Source: Alphaproteobacteria bacterium
Lineage (GTDB): Bacteria; Pseudomonadota; Alphaproteobacteria; Caulobacterales; Caulobacteraceae
Length of the DNA stretch: 64,000 nt
Assembly: GCA_018820205.1 (NCBI GenBank)
Contig: JAHJOK010000053.1
Coordinates: forward strand, 1 to 64,000
Direction of reading: 5' to 3'
Made by a program: the position numbers and the translations under genes. This document shows, piece after piece, positions 1 through 10,263 of this stretch. The notes under the pieces were generated by a model. That model searched no databases and was not told the DNA's origin. It saw nothing but the letters and a program-made list of their open reading frames with translations. Numbering within the stretch: the first letter of the stretch is position 1; the number at the start of each line of letters is the position of its first letter.

Positions 1-679
1 CCTTGCCCATTTCGGACATGACGGCGCGGACGTCGGCAAAGTCGAGGTTGATCAGGCCCGGCAGGATCATCAGGTCGGTGATCGAGCGCACGCCCGAGTG
101 CAGCACCTGGTCGGCCATGCCGAAGGCGTCGGCGAAAGTCGTGCGCTCGTTGGCGACGCGGAACAGGTTCTGGTTGGGAATGACGATCAGGGTGTCGACG
201 TAGCGCTGCAGCTCGGCGATGCCGGCCTCGGCCAGACGCATGCGGTGACGGCCTTCGAAGGTGAAGGGCTTGGTGACCACGCCGACGGTCAGGATGCCGC
301 GGTCACGCGCGCATTTGGCGATGATCGGCGCGGCGCCGGTGCCGGTGCCGCCGCCCATGCCGGCGGTGATGAAGATCATGTGCGCGCCTTCCAGGTGCGC
401 GTGGATCTCGTCGGCGCTCTCCTCGGCGGCGTTCATGCCGACTTCGGGGTGGGCGCCGGCGCCGAGGCCCTGGGTGATCGTCTCGCCCAGTTGAATGCGG
501 CGATCGGTCTTGGCGAACGACAGGTGCTGGGCGTCGGTATTGGCGACGACGAACTCGACCCCTTCAAGGCCGGCGTCGATCATGTTGTTGACGGCGTTGC
601 CGCCCGCGCCGCCTACGCCGAAGACGACGATGCGGGGCTTCAGTTCCGTGGCCGAGGGGCGCACCAGCGAGAGAGACAT
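1..679 (-). CDS. ftsZ: Cell division protein FtsZ (N-terminal part, cut by window edge)
   Basis: Tubulin-like GTPase that polymerises into the cytoplasmic Z ring. About 226 N-terminal residues are visible. They start [17 protein letters not shown] and continue with the nucleotide-binding [14 protein letters not shown] segment and the tubulin signature GGGTGTG about 110 residues in. The ATG at 679 is chosen because homology begins right after it; the Shine-Dalgarno is weak (GGAA). The C-terminal half, including the FtsA-binding tail, lies outside the window. It follows ftsA after a 209 bp gap that carries its own regulatory sites (see 739-812), so it is probably transcribed both from that promoter and by read-through from ftsQA. 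Confidence 0.97.
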   Translation of the reverse strand, partial: MSLSLVRPSATELKPRIVVFGVGGAGGNAVNNMIDAGLEGVEFVVANTDAQHLSFAKTDRRIQLGETITQGLGAGAHPEVGMNAAEESADEIHAHLEGAHMIFITAGMGGGTGTGAAPIIAKCARDRGILTVGVVTKPFTFEGRHRMRLAEAGIAELQRYVDTLIVIPNQNLFRVANERTTFADAFGMADQVLHSGVRSITDLMILPGLINLDFADVRAVMSEMGK

Positions 680-738
680 TTCCAAACCGACCTTCTTTTC
701 GACCCTGCCCCTTGATTTCCCAATACGAAGTCCCCGCC

Positions 739-812
739 GATTCGCATTGGTTATGAGCGCGTTAAGGAAACACCCAACACGCTTAAGGGAAGGTTACCGA
801 ATAGGGTGAGTC
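739..812 (-). promoter_or_regulatory. ftsZ upstream region: two GANTC sites and a near-perfect CtrA box
   Basis: Two CcrM methylation sites are present, GATTC at 739-743 and GAGTC at 808-812. Between them, 750-765 reads on the minus strand as TTAA-N7-ATAAC, one mismatch from the CtrA consensus TTAA-N7-TTAAC. In Caulobacter, ftsZ transcription is known to depend on GANTC methylation and to be repressed by CtrA, so the arrangement fits that control. The -10 and -35 elements themselves could not be fixed. The rest of the ftsA-ftsZ gap shows no gene. Confidence 0.6.
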
Positions 813-888
813 GGGCCGGATAGTAGGCCGCACGGCCAGCTAGACAGGAGAAATCCGTTAAAAACTTCGGTCGGGCGGGATTGGGGCC

Positions 889-2214
889 CTAGAGGTTCTC
901 CCGCAGCCAGCCGGCCGCTCGGGCGACGAGGTTGCCGCGATGGACGCGCGGGGCGTCGGCGGCGGTAATCTGGCGCGACATCAGCTTGCGCGCAGAGACG
1001 GCCTCGCGGGGACCGTAGGCCGCGCGCAACAGCACTCCCGCCGCCGAGCAGAAGGCGGGACCTGCGGCGGAATCGGCCAGGTGCGGCGCGCGCTGGGGAC
1101 GTCCCAGCCTGACCGGCCGGTCGAAGACGCGCACGGCCAACTCGCGTACGCCGTTCAGCTGACTGGCGCCCCCGGTCAGAACCAGTCCCGCGCCCGGCTC
1201 CAGCCCGACGCCGGCGTTCTTCAAACGATCGCGCAGCAGTTCCAGCGTCTCCTCGACCCGGGGCGCGATCACAGTCTTCAGCATGGCGCGCGGAACGATG
1301 ACCGGTCCGGCGGCCGGATCCTCGCCGCGCGGCGGGGCCTCCAGCATTTCGCGGTCTTCATTGGCGCTGGCCATGGCCGAACCGTGCAGGGTCTTGAGGC
1401 GCTCGGCCCCCGCCTTGGAGGTCGACAGGCCGCGCGCGATGTCGGCGGTGACATGATCTCCGCCGACGTTCAACGACTCGATATGAAGCAGCGAACGCCC
1501 GCCCCAGACCGCCGCCGAGGTCGAGCCGCCACCCATGTCGATGCAGACGCAGCCCAGATCCATCTCGTCCTCCTCCAGCGAAGCGAGGGACGAGACGACG
1601 GGGGCGGCGACGACGCCCTGAAGGTCCAGGTGGGCCAGCTCCAGGCAATGGCTGAGCGAGGCGAAGGCGCCCTCGGCCATCGACACGACCAGCAGGTCGA
1701 GCCCCAGCGATCCGCCCCGCATCGAGCGCGGATCGTGAACGCCGCGCGCGCCGTCGACCGACCAGGCGATCGGCAGGACGTGGATCGGACGGCGGTTGGG
1801 CAGGCGGATCTGGGCCAGGGCCATGCCGATGGCGCGAGCCAGGTCGGCGTCCCCGACCGGGCCGGCGCCCAGCGAGACCCGGGCCTGCACGCGATGGCTG
1901 GCCATCTGTCCGATGGCGGTGGTGACGATGACGCCGGACACCGGCGCCCCGGCCGTTCGTTCGGCGCGTTCGACGGCATGGCCGATAGCCTGGGCCGCCT
2001 CGTCCATATTGACGATGGAGCCGCCGCGCACGCCCTTGGACTGAACATGGCTGGCCCCCGCGACGCGGACGGTGCGGTCGGCGTGACGCACTCCGTCGGG
2101 CTTCATGATGAAGCACGCGACCTTGGACTGTCCCAGGTCCAGGGCTGCGACCACGGGCGCGCGAGCGGCGGCCCTGCCCGCCTCCGTCGAGGGTTCAACC
2201 TTCTTGCCCGCCAT
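889..2214 (-). CDS. ftsA: Cell division protein FtsA
   Basis: Actin-like ATPase that tethers FtsZ filaments to the inner membrane and recruits later division proteins. The 441 residues show the actin-fold phosphate loop VVAALDLGQSKVACFI near residue 20, the SHUTDOWN/1C region, a second phosphate loop CIDMGGGSTSAAVW, the adenosine motif VLTGGASQLNG, and a C-terminal amphipathic helix (AGWLREN) for membrane binding. Length is normal for alphaproteobacterial FtsA. It lies 32 bp after ftsQ in the same direction and is probably co-transcribed with it. Confidence 0.97.
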   Translation of the reverse strand: MAGKKVEPSTEAGRAAARAPVVAALDLGQSKVACFIMKPDGVRHADRTVRVAGASHVQSKGVRGGSIVNMDEAAQAIGHAVERAERTAGAPVSGVIVTTAIGQMASHRVQARVSLGAGPVGDADLARAIGMALAQIRLPNRRPIHVLPIAWSVDGARGVHDPRSMRGGSLGLDLLVVSMAEGAFASLSHCLELAHLDLQGVVAAPVVSSLASLEEDEMDLGCVCIDMGGGSTSAAVWGGRSLLHIESLNVGGDHVTADIARGLSTSKAGAERLKTLHGSAMASANEDREMLEAPPRGEDPAAGPVIVPRAMLKTVIAPRVEETLELLRDRLKNAGVGLEPGAGLVLTGGASQLNGVRELAVRVFDRPVRLGRPQRAPHLADSAAGPAFCSAAGVLLRAAYGPREAVSARKLMSRQITAADAPRVHRGNLVARAAGWLRENL

Positions 2215-2246
2215 CCCGCCTGCGCCCTCTACTCGAACTGATTGTC

Positions 2247-3137
2247 TTAGGCGCCGGCGCCGGGCCGCACCGCGACCTGGCCTTCGGTGCGAAGGTCGAT
2301 GCGGGCGAAGCCCAGCTCCAGCAGCCGCTCGCGCTGGTCCAGGGCGTCCAGCTGAATCAGCGCCGCCTCCTGTTTGACCGCCGGAAGCTGGATCAGACCC
2401 CCGTCCCTGAGCCTCAGGTCCCAGCGCCGCTCATCGACCCGCACAAGGGCGTCGATACGGCTCATCAGCCGGGGCCGCTCGCGCAGCAGGGGCAGGATGT
2501 CGCGCGCGGCCTTGTCGGCCCCGACTCCGACGACCAGCGGCAGCTTCGGATAGCGGCCGGGATCGGCGCCCCGGATGGCCCGGCCCTCGCCGTCGATGAC
2601 GAAGACCCGCCCCCCGGTCTGCCAGACGGCGAGACGGTCGTGCTCCTTGACCTCGACGATCAGGGTGTCGGGCAACAGGCGCACCACGCGCGCCTCCCTG
2701 ACCCAGCCTACGGCCTGGACGCTTGTCTGGAGAGCGGCGAGGTCGATCGAGGTGATCGGCTGGCCCGACCGAACGTCCAGCGCGCGCTGGATCGCGGGCT
2801 CGGCCTCGGCCGAGGCGCCGGTGATGTGGACCCGGCGCAACGAGAGACCCATGCCGGTCGTGACCTCGTCCACCCCTTGATGAAAGGACTGGCCGATCCT
2901 GTCGGCCCGGGCGCCGGTCGCCAGAACCAGGGCCAGAACCGCGACACCGGCGCAGATCGACAGGACCACCGCGCGGGGCGACAGGTCGAGACGGCCCAGG
3001 GCCGCCATCTTGCCGGGCACGCCGCCGACGTTGCGGGGCGCCGCGCGACCGCGACCGGACGAGCCTTTTGGGGCGTTGCCACGCTTGGGCGCAGACGCGA
3101 CGTTCGCGCGCCGACCGCCGCGAACTACCGCGGGCAT
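2247..3137 (-). CDS. ftsQ: Cell division protein FtsQ
   Basis: Bitopic divisome scaffold that links early and late division proteins. After a basic, Ala/Gly-rich cytoplasmic tail there is one membrane segment ([20 protein letters not shown]), then a periplasmic POTRA domain starting near LRRVHITGA and the FtsQ beta domain ([20 protein letters not shown]). The ATG at 3137 is preferred over a GTG at 3158 because GGAGG sits 7 nt upstream of it; this gives 296 residues. The start overlaps the end of ddl by 13 bp, which suggests translational coupling. Confidence 0.93.
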   Translation of the reverse strand: MPAVVRGGRRANVASAPKRGNAPKGSSGRGRAAPRNVGGVPGKMAALGRLDLSPRAVVLSICAGVAVLALVLATGARADRIGQSFHQGVDEVTTGMGLSLRRVHITGASAEAEPAIQRALDVRSGQPITSIDLAALQTSVQAVGWVREARVVRLLPDTLIVEVKEHDRLAVWQTGGRVFVIDGEGRAIRGADPGRYPKLPLVVGVGADKAARDILPLLRERPRLMSRIDALVRVDERRWDLRLRDGGLIQLPAVKQEAALIQLDALDQRERLLELGFARIDLRTEGQVAVRPGAGA

Positions 3138-4060
3138 GAGGCGTCCTCCACCATCCACCGGACCAGATCTTGATAACTCAGCCCGACGTAGGCGGCCTGT
3201 TCCGGAACCAGAGAGGTCGGGGTCATGCCGGGCTGGGTATTGACCTCCAGCAAGACGAGTTCGTCCTTAACATCGTCATAACGAAAGTCGGATCGCGAGA
3301 CACCGCGACAGCCCAGGGCGACGTGCGCCTGTTCGGATTCCCGCATGGCGGCTTCGAAAACGTGGGGCGGCAGGTCGGCAGGAAGTTTGTGGACAGATCC
3401 GCCCGGCGCGTATTTGGCCTCGTAGTCGTAGAAGCCCTTCACCGGGGTGATGTCGGTGACGGTCAGGGCGCGGGGGCCGGTCGTCTCGCCGATCACGGCG
3501 ACGCACAGTTCCTTTCCGGGGATATAGGGTTCGACCATCACCAGATCGCCATAGGTCCAGGCGTCGGAGCCCGGCTCTGGCCGGGGCGCGTCGCCCTCGC
3601 GGACCAGGTAGACGCCAACGGATGACCCCTCGGCGTTCGGCTTGATGACGTAGGGCGGTGGGATGACGTGGTCGGCGGATATGGCGTGACGGTCGAACAG
3701 CCCGCCACCCGGAACCTTGACCCCGGCGGCGTTCAGCACGGCCTTGGTCTTTTCCTTGTCCATCGTCAGGGCCGAGGCCAGGACGCCGGAGTGGGTATAG
3801 GGAATCTGAAGCGTTTCCAGAATGCCCTGGACGCAACCGTCCTCGCCCCATTCGCCGTGCAGGGCGTTCAGGACGACATCGGGTTTCAGGTCCGCCAGCA
3901 CCTGGGCCAGGTCGCGACCGGCGTCGACGCGGGTGACGCGGGCCGCCTGCCCCTCCAGCGCCAGCGCACATTGTTCGCCCGACGACAGGGACACCTCCCG
4001 CTCCGAGGACAGCCCGCCCATCAGGACGGCGACGTGCATCTCTGACAGGGGCTGGGGCAT
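3125..4060 (-). CDS. ddl: D-alanine--D-alanine ligase
   Basis: ATP-grasp enzyme that joins two D-alanines for the peptidoglycan stem peptide in the cytoplasm. Visible motifs are [20 protein letters not shown] at the N-terminus, [15 protein letters not shown], the ATP-grasp segment [16 protein letters not shown], and the metal-binding C-terminal [20 protein letters not shown]. The start at 4060 (MPQPLSEM) gives 311 residues, typical of Ddl; a longer reading to 4117 would run into murB. It sits 19 bp after murB and overlaps ftsQ. Confidence 0.96.
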   Translation of the reverse strand: MPQPLSEMHVAVLMGGLSSEREVSLSSGEQCALALEGQAARVTRVDAGRDLAQVLADLKPDVVLNALHGEWGEDGCVQGILETLQIPYTHSGVLASALTMDKEKTKAVLNAAGVKVPGGGLFDRHAISADHVIPPPYVIKPNAEGSSVGVYLVREGDAPRPEPGSDAWTYGDLVMVEPYIPGKELCVAVIGETTGPRALTVTDITPVKGFYDYEAKYAPGGSVHKLPADLPPHVFEAAMRESEQAHVALGCRGVSRSDFRYDDVKDELVLLEVNTQPGMTPTSLVPEQAAYVGLSYQDLVRWMVEDASCPR

Positions 4061-4079
4061 TGGCTTTTCTAGCGCGGGG

Positions 4080-5003
4080 TTATGACGGGCGGCCGATCCT
4101 CTTGATCTCCCATTCAAGGTTTACGTTCAGTTTACTTTGAACGTCGGCGCGGACGATTTCGCCCAGCCCCTCGATATCGGATGCAGTGGCTTCGCCGGGG
4201 TTGATGATGAAATTGGAATGGAGGTCGCTGAACATCGCCCCGCCGCCCCCATGAGGCGCAGGCGCGGCGTGCAGCTTGCCGCGCCAGCCCGCCTCGTCGA
4301 CCAGTTTCCACGACGAATGGCCGGGCGGGTTCTTGAAGGTCGAGCCGCCAGTCTTTTCGCGGATCGGCTGGGTCTGTTCGCGGCGGGCGGTGATTTCGGA
4401 GATGCGGGCCGCGACCGCGTCGGGGTCGTCGGGCGCTCCCCGATAGGTCGCTTCGATCCAGATGATGTCTGCCGGCGCCTCGGAATGGCGATAGGTGTAG
4501 CCGAAATCGGCCAGGGCATACTCGACCCGTTCGCCCGACCGCGTCAGGCCCCAGGCAGAGACGAGAACGTCCTTCGTTTCCGAGCCATAGCAGCCGGCGT
4601 TCATGGTCAGGGCGCCGCCGATGGTGCCCGGGATGCCTGCATAAAACTCCAGCCCGGCCAGACCGGCCTTGGCCGAGGCCTTGGCGACCATGGCGTCCAG
4701 GGCACCGGCGCCGGCCGTGATCGTCTCGCCCTCGGTCGTGATCCCGGCGAAGGGACGCCCCGCCAGCCGAATGACGACACCCTCGACGCCGCCGTCCCGG
4801 ACGATGACGTTAGAACCGACGCCCAAGACGGTCACCGGGACGGTCGGATCGAGCGCCTTCAGGAAATCGGCGAGGTCGTGAGCATCGGCGGGGATGAACA
4901 GGACGTCCGCCGGTCCACCGACCCGGAACCAGGTGAACGGCCCGAGCGGTTCGTCGCGCAGCAGCTTGCCGCGCACGGGAGGAAGGGTGTCACGCCAGGT
5001 CAT
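4080..5003 (-). CDS. murB: UDP-N-acetylenolpyruvoylglucosamine reductase MurB
   Basis: FAD- and NADPH-dependent reduction of UDP-GlcNAc-enolpyruvate to UDP-MurNAc, the second committed step of peptidoglycan synthesis. Motifs: [15 protein letters not shown] (FAD_binding_4), [20 protein letters not shown], the substrate loop [18 protein letters not shown], and the C-terminal [10 protein letters not shown] carrying the proton-donor Ser. Two adjacent ATGs lie at 5006 and 5003; 5003 (MTWRDTLP) is favoured because GGAAG is 5 nt upstream. An in-frame extension to 5099 only translates the palindromic repeat found there. Confidence 0.96.
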   Translation of the reverse strand: MTWRDTLPPVRGKLLRDEPLGPFTWFRVGGPADVLFIPADAHDLADFLKALDPTVPVTVLGVGSNVIVRDGGVEGVVIRLAGRPFAGITTEGETITAGAGALDAMVAKASAKAGLAGLEFYAGIPGTIGGALTMNAGCYGSETKDVLVSAWGLTRSGERVEYALADFGYTYRHSEAPADIIWIEATYRGAPDDPDAVAARISEITARREQTQPIREKTGGSTFKNPPGHSSWKLVDEAGWRGKLHAAPAPHGGGGAMFSDLHSNFIINPGEATASDIEGLGEIVRADVQSKLNVNLEWEIKRIGRPS

Positions 5004-5016
5004 CATATCTTCCGTG

Positions 5017-5131
5017 CATCCCCGCGAAGGCGGGGACCCAGTGCTTTGGGCGAGAGGTGTATGCGTGTCTCGCGCTCGTTGTCCAACGCAGCGCCTCACG
5101 AAAGATCTGGGTACCCGCCTTCGCGGGGATG
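5017..5131. repeat. Inverted pair of palindromic repeats, family 1, copy 1 (murB-murC gap)
   Basis: A 25 bp unit containing CCCCGC-GAAG-GCGGGG lies at 5017-5041 and recurs inverted at 5107-5131, with one base changed. Each unit can fold alone, and the pair can form a larger hairpin with a 65 bp interior. The same arrangement recurs at 22041-22160. The layout is like REP/BIME elements of other bacteria. It fills the gap between murC and murB and may affect mRNA processing or attenuation between them. Confidence 0.9.
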
Positions 5132-5138
5132 AGCGGAG

Positions 5139-6572
5139 TTATTTGGCCAACGCCTCAAGCTGCGCCGGCAGGGCGTAGGCCCAGCTGGTGATGTCGCCGG
5201 CGCCCAGCAGGACGACGACGTCGCCTGGCCTGGCTTCCTCGGCGATGACGCGGGGCAGGACGGCGGCGTTTTCCAGTGCGGCGACGCGAAGGTGGCCGTA
5301 GCGGCGGATCCCTTCCGCCAGCGCCTGTTTGTCCACGCCCTCGATGGGCGGCTCGCCCGCCGCATAGACATCGGCGACGATGACGCTGTCTGCGTCGGAG
5401 AAACTGGTCGAGAAATCCTCCATCAGGTCACGCAGACGGGTGAAGCGGTGCGGCTGCACGACGGCGATGACGCGGCCTTCGGCGACCTGACGCGCTGCCT
5501 TCAGCACAGCCGCGATCTCGACCGGGTGGTGGCCATAGTCGTCGATGATGCGGACGCCATTGACGATCCCCGTGGTGGTGAAGCGCCGCTTGACCCCGGC
5601 GAAGGCGGCCAGGCCCTCGCGGATCGCGTCGTCCGACACGTCCAGTTCGCGGGCGACGGCGATGGCGGCCAGGGCATTGGCGACATTATGCCATCCGGCC
5701 ATCGGCAGGTGCAGGCCGGTGATGCGGATGGGATCTTCCAGCGCGGCGAGGCCCCTGCCCTGGATCACGACGTCGAAGCGGGCGCCGTCCGGACCCATTT
5801 CGCATTTCTCGGCCCGGACCATGGCCTGGGGGTTCATGCCGTAGGTGACGATGCGGCGGTTGTCGATCGAGGCGACCAGCCGCTGAACCTCCGGGTGGTC
5901 CAGGCAGACGGCGGCGAAACCGTAGAAGGGGATGTTCTCGACGAAATCGCAGAAGGCCCGGCGGACCGCGTCGAAATCGCCGTAGTGATCCAGATGCTCC
6001 GGATCGATGTTGGTGACGATGGCCACCGTCGATTTCAGCCGCAGGAAGCTGCCGTCGCTTTCGTCGGCCTCGACCACGATCCAGTCGCCGTCTCCGACCT
6101 TTGCGTTGGTGCCGTAGGCGTTGATGATGCCGCCGTTGACGACCGTCGGGTCCAGACCGGCCGCGTCCAGCAGGGCCGCGACCATCGAGGTCGTGGTGGT
6201 CTTGCCGTGGGTTCCGCCGACCGCGATGGAGAACTGCAGCCGCATCAGTTCGGCCAGCATCTCGGCCCGGCGGACCAGGGGGATGCGACGTTCGCGTGCG
6301 GTTGTCATCTCGGGGTTCGTGGCCTTGACCGCCGTGGAATAAACCACCGCCGAGACGCCTTCGCCAATGTGGGCCGCGTCGTGGCCGATGAAGATGCGGG
6401 CGCCCAGCTTTTCCAGACGTTCGGTGTTGGCGCTGGCCTTGGCGTCGGACCCCTGGACCGAATAGCCGATCTTGAGCATGATCTCGGCGATGCCGCTCAT
6501 GCCGATGCCGCCGATGCCGACGAAATGAACGGGGCCGAGGTCGAAGGGCACGGGGCGAAGGCGAGCGATCAT
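5139..6572 (-). CDS. murC: UDP-N-acetylmuramate--L-alanine ligase MurC
   Basis: Adds the first amino acid of the stem peptide to UDP-MurNAc in the cytoplasm. The 477 residues have the N-terminal Rossmann motif [16 protein letters not shown], the ATP-binding loop [15 protein letters not shown] near residue 115, the central Mur ligase domain with [12 protein letters not shown] and [12 protein letters not shown], and the C-terminal [16 protein letters not shown]. Length is normal. It is the first gene of the downstream dcw segment and is divergent from a secreted-protein gene at 6718. The 145 bp divergent region contains palindromes. Confidence 0.97.
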   Translation of the reverse strand: MIARLRPVPFDLGPVHFVGIGGIGMSGIAEIMLKIGYSVQGSDAKASANTERLEKLGARIFIGHDAAHIGEGVSAVVYSTAVKATNPEMTTARERRIPLVRRAEMLAELMRLQFSIAVGGTHGKTTTTSMVAALLDAAGLDPTVVNGGIINAYGTNAKVGDGDWIVVEADESDGSFLRLKSTVAIVTNIDPEHLDHYGDFDAVRRAFCDFVENIPFYGFAAVCLDHPEVQRLVASIDNRRIVTYGMNPQAMVRAEKCEMGPDGARFDVVIQGRGLAALEDPIRITGLHLPMAGWHNVANALAAIAVARELDVSDDAIREGLAAFAGVKRRFTTTGIVNGVRIIDDYGHHPVEIAAVLKAARQVAEGRVIAVVQPHRFTRLRDLMEDFSTSFSDADSVIVADVYAAGEPPIEGVDKQALAEGIRRYGHLRVAALENAAVLPRVIAEEARPGDVVVLLGAGDITSWAYALPAQLEALAK

Positions 6573-6603
6573 TCCGCTGTCATAGCCATGGCGATTTCGA
6601 TTT

Positions 6604-6664
6604 GCACGGGCCCGTGCGCGCCACGCGAGATTTCATCGCCGCATTTCCGCTGTCGATGACAGCG
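6604..6664. promoter_or_regulatory. Two palindromes in the murC divergent promoter region
   Basis: 6604-6617 is a perfect 14 bp palindrome, GCACGGGCCCGTGC. 6648-6664 is CGCTGTC-GAT-GACAGCG, with perfect 7 bp arms. Both lie between murC (minus) and the secreted-protein gene (plus) and could be operators for either. No known regulator was matched to them. Confidence 0.4.
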
Positions 6665-6717
6665 ACTGTCATCGGCGCTAAGCGTCCCGGACGCCCTTTC
6701 AATCGACGGACCCGACC

Positions 6718-7191
6718 ATGCGATTTGCCGCCGCCGCCCTTCTGGCGTTCACCAGCCTCGCTCCGGCGGCCCAGGCCCAGGATGCGCTCGGAGCCCCCGG
6801 CGTCCTGCGGATCGGCGCGGTCGGCCAGACCCGGGTCGTCATGGTTCAGGGCGTCGCGGCCGATCCCTTCGTCTGGGAATGGAGTTTTCTGGACGAGGAG
6901 GTCGATCAGGACGGCGAGGTCTTCGACAGCCTGGCGATCAGCGTGATGTACGACTGCGACGCCCGCACGCGGCGCCCGCTGGTGCTGGAAACCTATCGGG
7001 ACGGCGCGTTCGTGTCCCAGACGCCGCTCTATGAGGAGCCCGCGCCGGTCGAGGCCAACTCCCTGGCGGACGGCGCGATGCAGGTCGTGTGCGAGCCGGA
7101 GACCAACTCGGACGGCGCGGCCTTCGACACCATGGTCGCCGCCCGCACCGTGATGGACGCCCGCAACAGTCCGTCGGTTACCCCGCCTTAA
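6718..7191 (+). CDS. Secreted protein of unknown function (DC-x44-C type)
   Basis: 157 residues with a clear signal peptide (MRFAAAALLAFTSLAPAAQAQ, probable cleavage after AQA), so probably periplasmic. No enzyme motif is seen. The mature part has two cysteines in the context YDC-x44-C, the same spacing as in the products at 15585, 16068 (two copies) and 40551. The general look is of the surface-adhesin-E-like class of small secreted proteins, but that is only an impression. It stands upstream of ccrM on the same strand, and its stop codon overlaps a possible CtrA half-site. Confidence 0.75.
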   Translation: MRFAAAALLAFTSLAPAAQAQDALGAPGVLRIGAVGQTRVVMVQGVAADPFVWEWSFLDEEVDQDGEVFDSLAISVMYDCDARTRRPLVLETYRDGAFVSQTPLYEEPAPVEANSLADGAMQVVCEPETNSDGAAFDTMVAARTVMDARNSPSVTPP

Positions 7192-7203
7192 CCGCGATGA
7201 TTC
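7177..7203 (+). promoter_or_regulatory. ccrM leader: degenerate CtrA box and a GANTC site
   Basis: 7177-7191 reads GTTA-N7-TTAA, one mismatch from the CtrA consensus, and is followed by a CcrM site, GATTC, at 7199-7203. This lies 37 bp before the ccrM start. In Caulobacter ccrM is activated by CtrA and its leader carries GANTC sites that feed back on transcription, so the pairing is plausible. The box overlaps the stop codon of the preceding gene, and one half is imperfect. Confidence 0.45.
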
Positions 7204-7218
7204 ACGGTTCATCCCTGA

Positions 7219-8334
<1,116 letters not shown>

Positions 8335-8451
8335 GGGCGGTCGGCGAAAACACCGTCCGACCCGTTCGCCTTGCCTTCACGATTGTCAAAGACCCGGTCG
8401 CGGAAATGGGTTCTGGCGACAGAACCGCAAGATCGTTCTGGGATTATATTC

Positions 8452-9507
8452 CTAGCTCTTCGCTAGTACTGGCGACGTCCCCAGCGCCCGTTCCAACGCC
8501 TTTCTGAACACGGTGGGCAGCGCGGCCAGCGCGTCGGATGGCGGCGTCCACAGGAAGTCTCCCTGCCCTGTCGCCATGCGCACCCACAGGGTCAGCGAGA
8601 AATGGGTGAAGACGTGGTCGATGGCTCCGGCTTCCGTCCAGTCGGCGGCGAACGGGGGGCTTTGATCTAGACCGTCCGAAGACCAGTCGCCGGTGGGCAG
8701 GCCGACCATGCCGCCCAGCAGCCCCTTGTCCGGGCGGCGGACCAGGGCGATGCGGCCCCGATCGTCGCGCAGCACCCAGGCGACGCCTTGTCGGTGTGGG
8801 CGGGCGGCCTTGGGCGTCTTGACCGGGTAGCGTTCGGGTTCGCCGGTGGCGCGAGCGGCGCAAAAGCCGCTGACTGGACAGGTCAGGCACAGGGGCGATT
8901 TCGGGCGACAGGTGGTGGAGCCGAGGTCCATCAGGGCCTGGGCCCAGTCGCCGGGTCGGTCGTCGGCGACAAGCGTGGCGGCAAGGCGTTTCAGTTCGGG
9001 GCGGGCGGCAGGCACAGGCGTTTCGACGGCGAACAGGCGGGCGACCACCCGCTCGACATTGCCGTCCACGACATTGGCGGGGCGGTCGAAGGCGATGGCG
9101 GCAACGGCAGCGGCGGTATAGGCGCCCACCCCCGGCAGGGCCAGCAGGGCGGCCTCGGTGTCGGGAAAGACGCCGCCATGGTCGTTGGCCACCGCGCGGG
9201 CGCAGGCCAGCAGGTTGCGGGCGCGGGCGTAGTAGCCGAGCCCGGCCCAGGCGGCCATCAGGTCGGAATCTTCCGCGCCCGCCAGGTCGCCCACCGTGGG
9301 CCAACGGGCGGTGAACCGCTCGAAATAGGGCGCGGCGTGGGGGACGGTGGTCTGTTGCAGCATCACCTCGGACAGCCACACCCGGTAGGGGTCGGTGCGA
9401 TCGGGGGCGCCCGGGGGGCTACGCCACGGCAGGGTGCGCGCATGGGCGTCGTACCAGGCCAGCAGGGCGGCGCGGATCGCAGCAGTGTCATGGGGGACGG
9501 CGGTCAT
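8452..9507 (-). CDS. mutY: A/G-specific adenine DNA glycosylase MutY
   Basis: Removes adenine mispaired with 8-oxoguanine. 351 residues: the N-terminal helix-hairpin-helix glycosylase domain includes WLSEVMLQQTTV (catalytic Glu in SEVMLQQT) and LPGVGAYTAAAVAAIAF, with Asp in VVDGNVERV. The 4Fe-4S cluster motif is C-x6-C-x2-C-x5-C in CRPKSPLCLTCPVSGFC. The C-terminal Nudix-like domain recognises 8-oxoG. It is divergent from the DUF721 gene with only 21 bp between start codons, so the promoters must overlap. Convergent with ccrM. Confidence 0.97.
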   Translation of the reverse strand: MTAVPHDTAAIRAALLAWYDAHARTLPWRSPPGAPDRTDPYRVWLSEVMLQQTTVPHAAPYFERFTARWPTVGDLAGAEDSDLMAAWAGLGYYARARNLLACARAVANDHGGVFPDTEAALLALPGVGAYTAAAVAAIAFDRPANVVDGNVERVVARLFAVETPVPAARPELKRLAATLVADDRPGDWAQALMDLGSTTCRPKSPLCLTCPVSGFCAARATGEPERYPVKTPKAARPHRQGVAWVLRDDRGRIALVRRPDKGLLGGMVGLPTGDWSSDGLDQSPPFAADWTEAGAIDHVFTHFSLTLWVRMATGQGDFLWTPPSDALAALPTVFRKALERALGTSPVLAKS

Positions 9508-9528
9508 AGGTCGCGCTATATAGAGGGC

Positions 9529-10089
9529 ATGGCGCGCGATCTGCCCACTGAAAGCGAGGCCCGCGAGATCCTGTCGCGGCGACGGACCCGGCCGATGCCG
9601 CGGCCGGCGCCGCCGGTCGGCCGGTCGCTGGCCCCGCTGATCCGCGACCTGGACGAGAAATTCGGGCGCGGCGCGGGGGCGCTGGAGCCGCGCTGGCGCG
9701 AGATCGTCGGCGATCAGCTGGCCCGCGTGACGCGACCACAGAAACTGACCAAGGGCCGGGCGGGTTCAGGCGGCACGCTGGAACTTCGCGTCGCGGGACC
9801 GGCGGCCTTGCTGGTCCAGCACCAGTCGGCCGACATCCTGGCGCGGGTGAACCTGTTTCTGGGCCCCGGCGCCGTGGAAAAGCTGAGGATCGCCCAGGGA
9901 CCGGTCAAACCCCTGCCCCTCGCCGCCGCCTCGACCCGGGGCGCACGCCGCCGCATCGACCCGCTGGACGCGGCGGCCGAGGCGGACCTGGCGAAATCGG
10001 TCGAGGCCGCGCCGGACGGTCTGAAGGCCGCGCTGGCGACGCTGGGCCGGGCGGTGCTGTCGGATCAGGCGAAGGGGCGCGGGCGGTAG
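9529..10089 (+). CDS. DUF721 / DciA-like protein
   Basis: 186 residues beginning MARDLPTESEAREILSRRR. The DUF721 (DciA) domain covers roughly residues 30-115, seen in SLAPLIRDLDEKFGRG, LEPRWREIVGDQLARVTRP and LELRVAGPAALLVQHQSADI. DciA proteins help load the replicative helicase DnaB in bacteria lacking DnaC; that role here is inferred from the family. The C-terminal tail is Ala-rich and charged. The start at 9529 is chosen because longer readings run through mutY on the other strand. It is the first of a plus-strand run that leads to smc. Confidence 0.85.
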   Translation: MARDLPTESEAREILSRRRTRPMPRPAPPVGRSLAPLIRDLDEKFGRGAGALEPRWREIVGDQLARVTRPQKLTKGRAGSGGTLELRVAGPAALLVQHQSADILARVNLFLGPGAVEKLRIAQGPVKPLPLAAASTRGARRRIDPLDAAAEADLAKSVEAAPDGLKAALATLGRAVLSDQAKGRGR

Positions 10090-10157
10090 GGAGCGCGGAC
10101 CTCCAGGTCCGCAGTTCGCATCGGCGCCCAAGATGCGGACTTGGAGGTCCGCGCTCC
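10090..10157. repeat. Inverted pair of palindromic repeats, family 2, copy 1
   Basis: Unit GGAGCGCGGACCTCCAGGTC + CGC at 10090-10112, repeated inverted at 10135-10157 with one base changed. Each unit contains GGACCT-CC-AGGTCC and can fold alone; the pair can form a long hairpin. Further copies are at 19281-19343 and 34119-34184. This copy begins immediately after the DUF721 stop codon, where it could serve as a terminator or mRNA 3' stabiliser. Confidence 0.9.
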
Positions 10158-10162
10158 ATCGG

Positions 10163-10191
10163 TTGACAAAACTTCGCCGCACCTGTTCTCG
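10163..10191 (+). promoter_or_regulatory. Possible promoter for the dsbA-like/smc run
   Basis: TTGACA at 10163-10168 matches the -35 consensus. A 17 bp spacer then gives TTCTCG, a weak -10, at 10186-10191. It lies about 75 bp before the first DsbA-like gene, directly after the family 2 repeat. Only the -35 is convincing. Confidence 0.35.
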
Positions 10192-10263
10192 AAAGTGAGG
10201 GATATCGCGTCTCCGTCGGGGAATCGCGCGATCATCGCAGACTGAACTTCAAAGGAAGACGCC

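Noticed and set aside
3125..5099. Longer N-termini for ddl (to 4117) and murB (to 5099)
   Set aside because: The extension of ddl runs into murB, and that of murB translates the palindromic repeat (giving SPPSRG); homology starts at the shorter ATGs.
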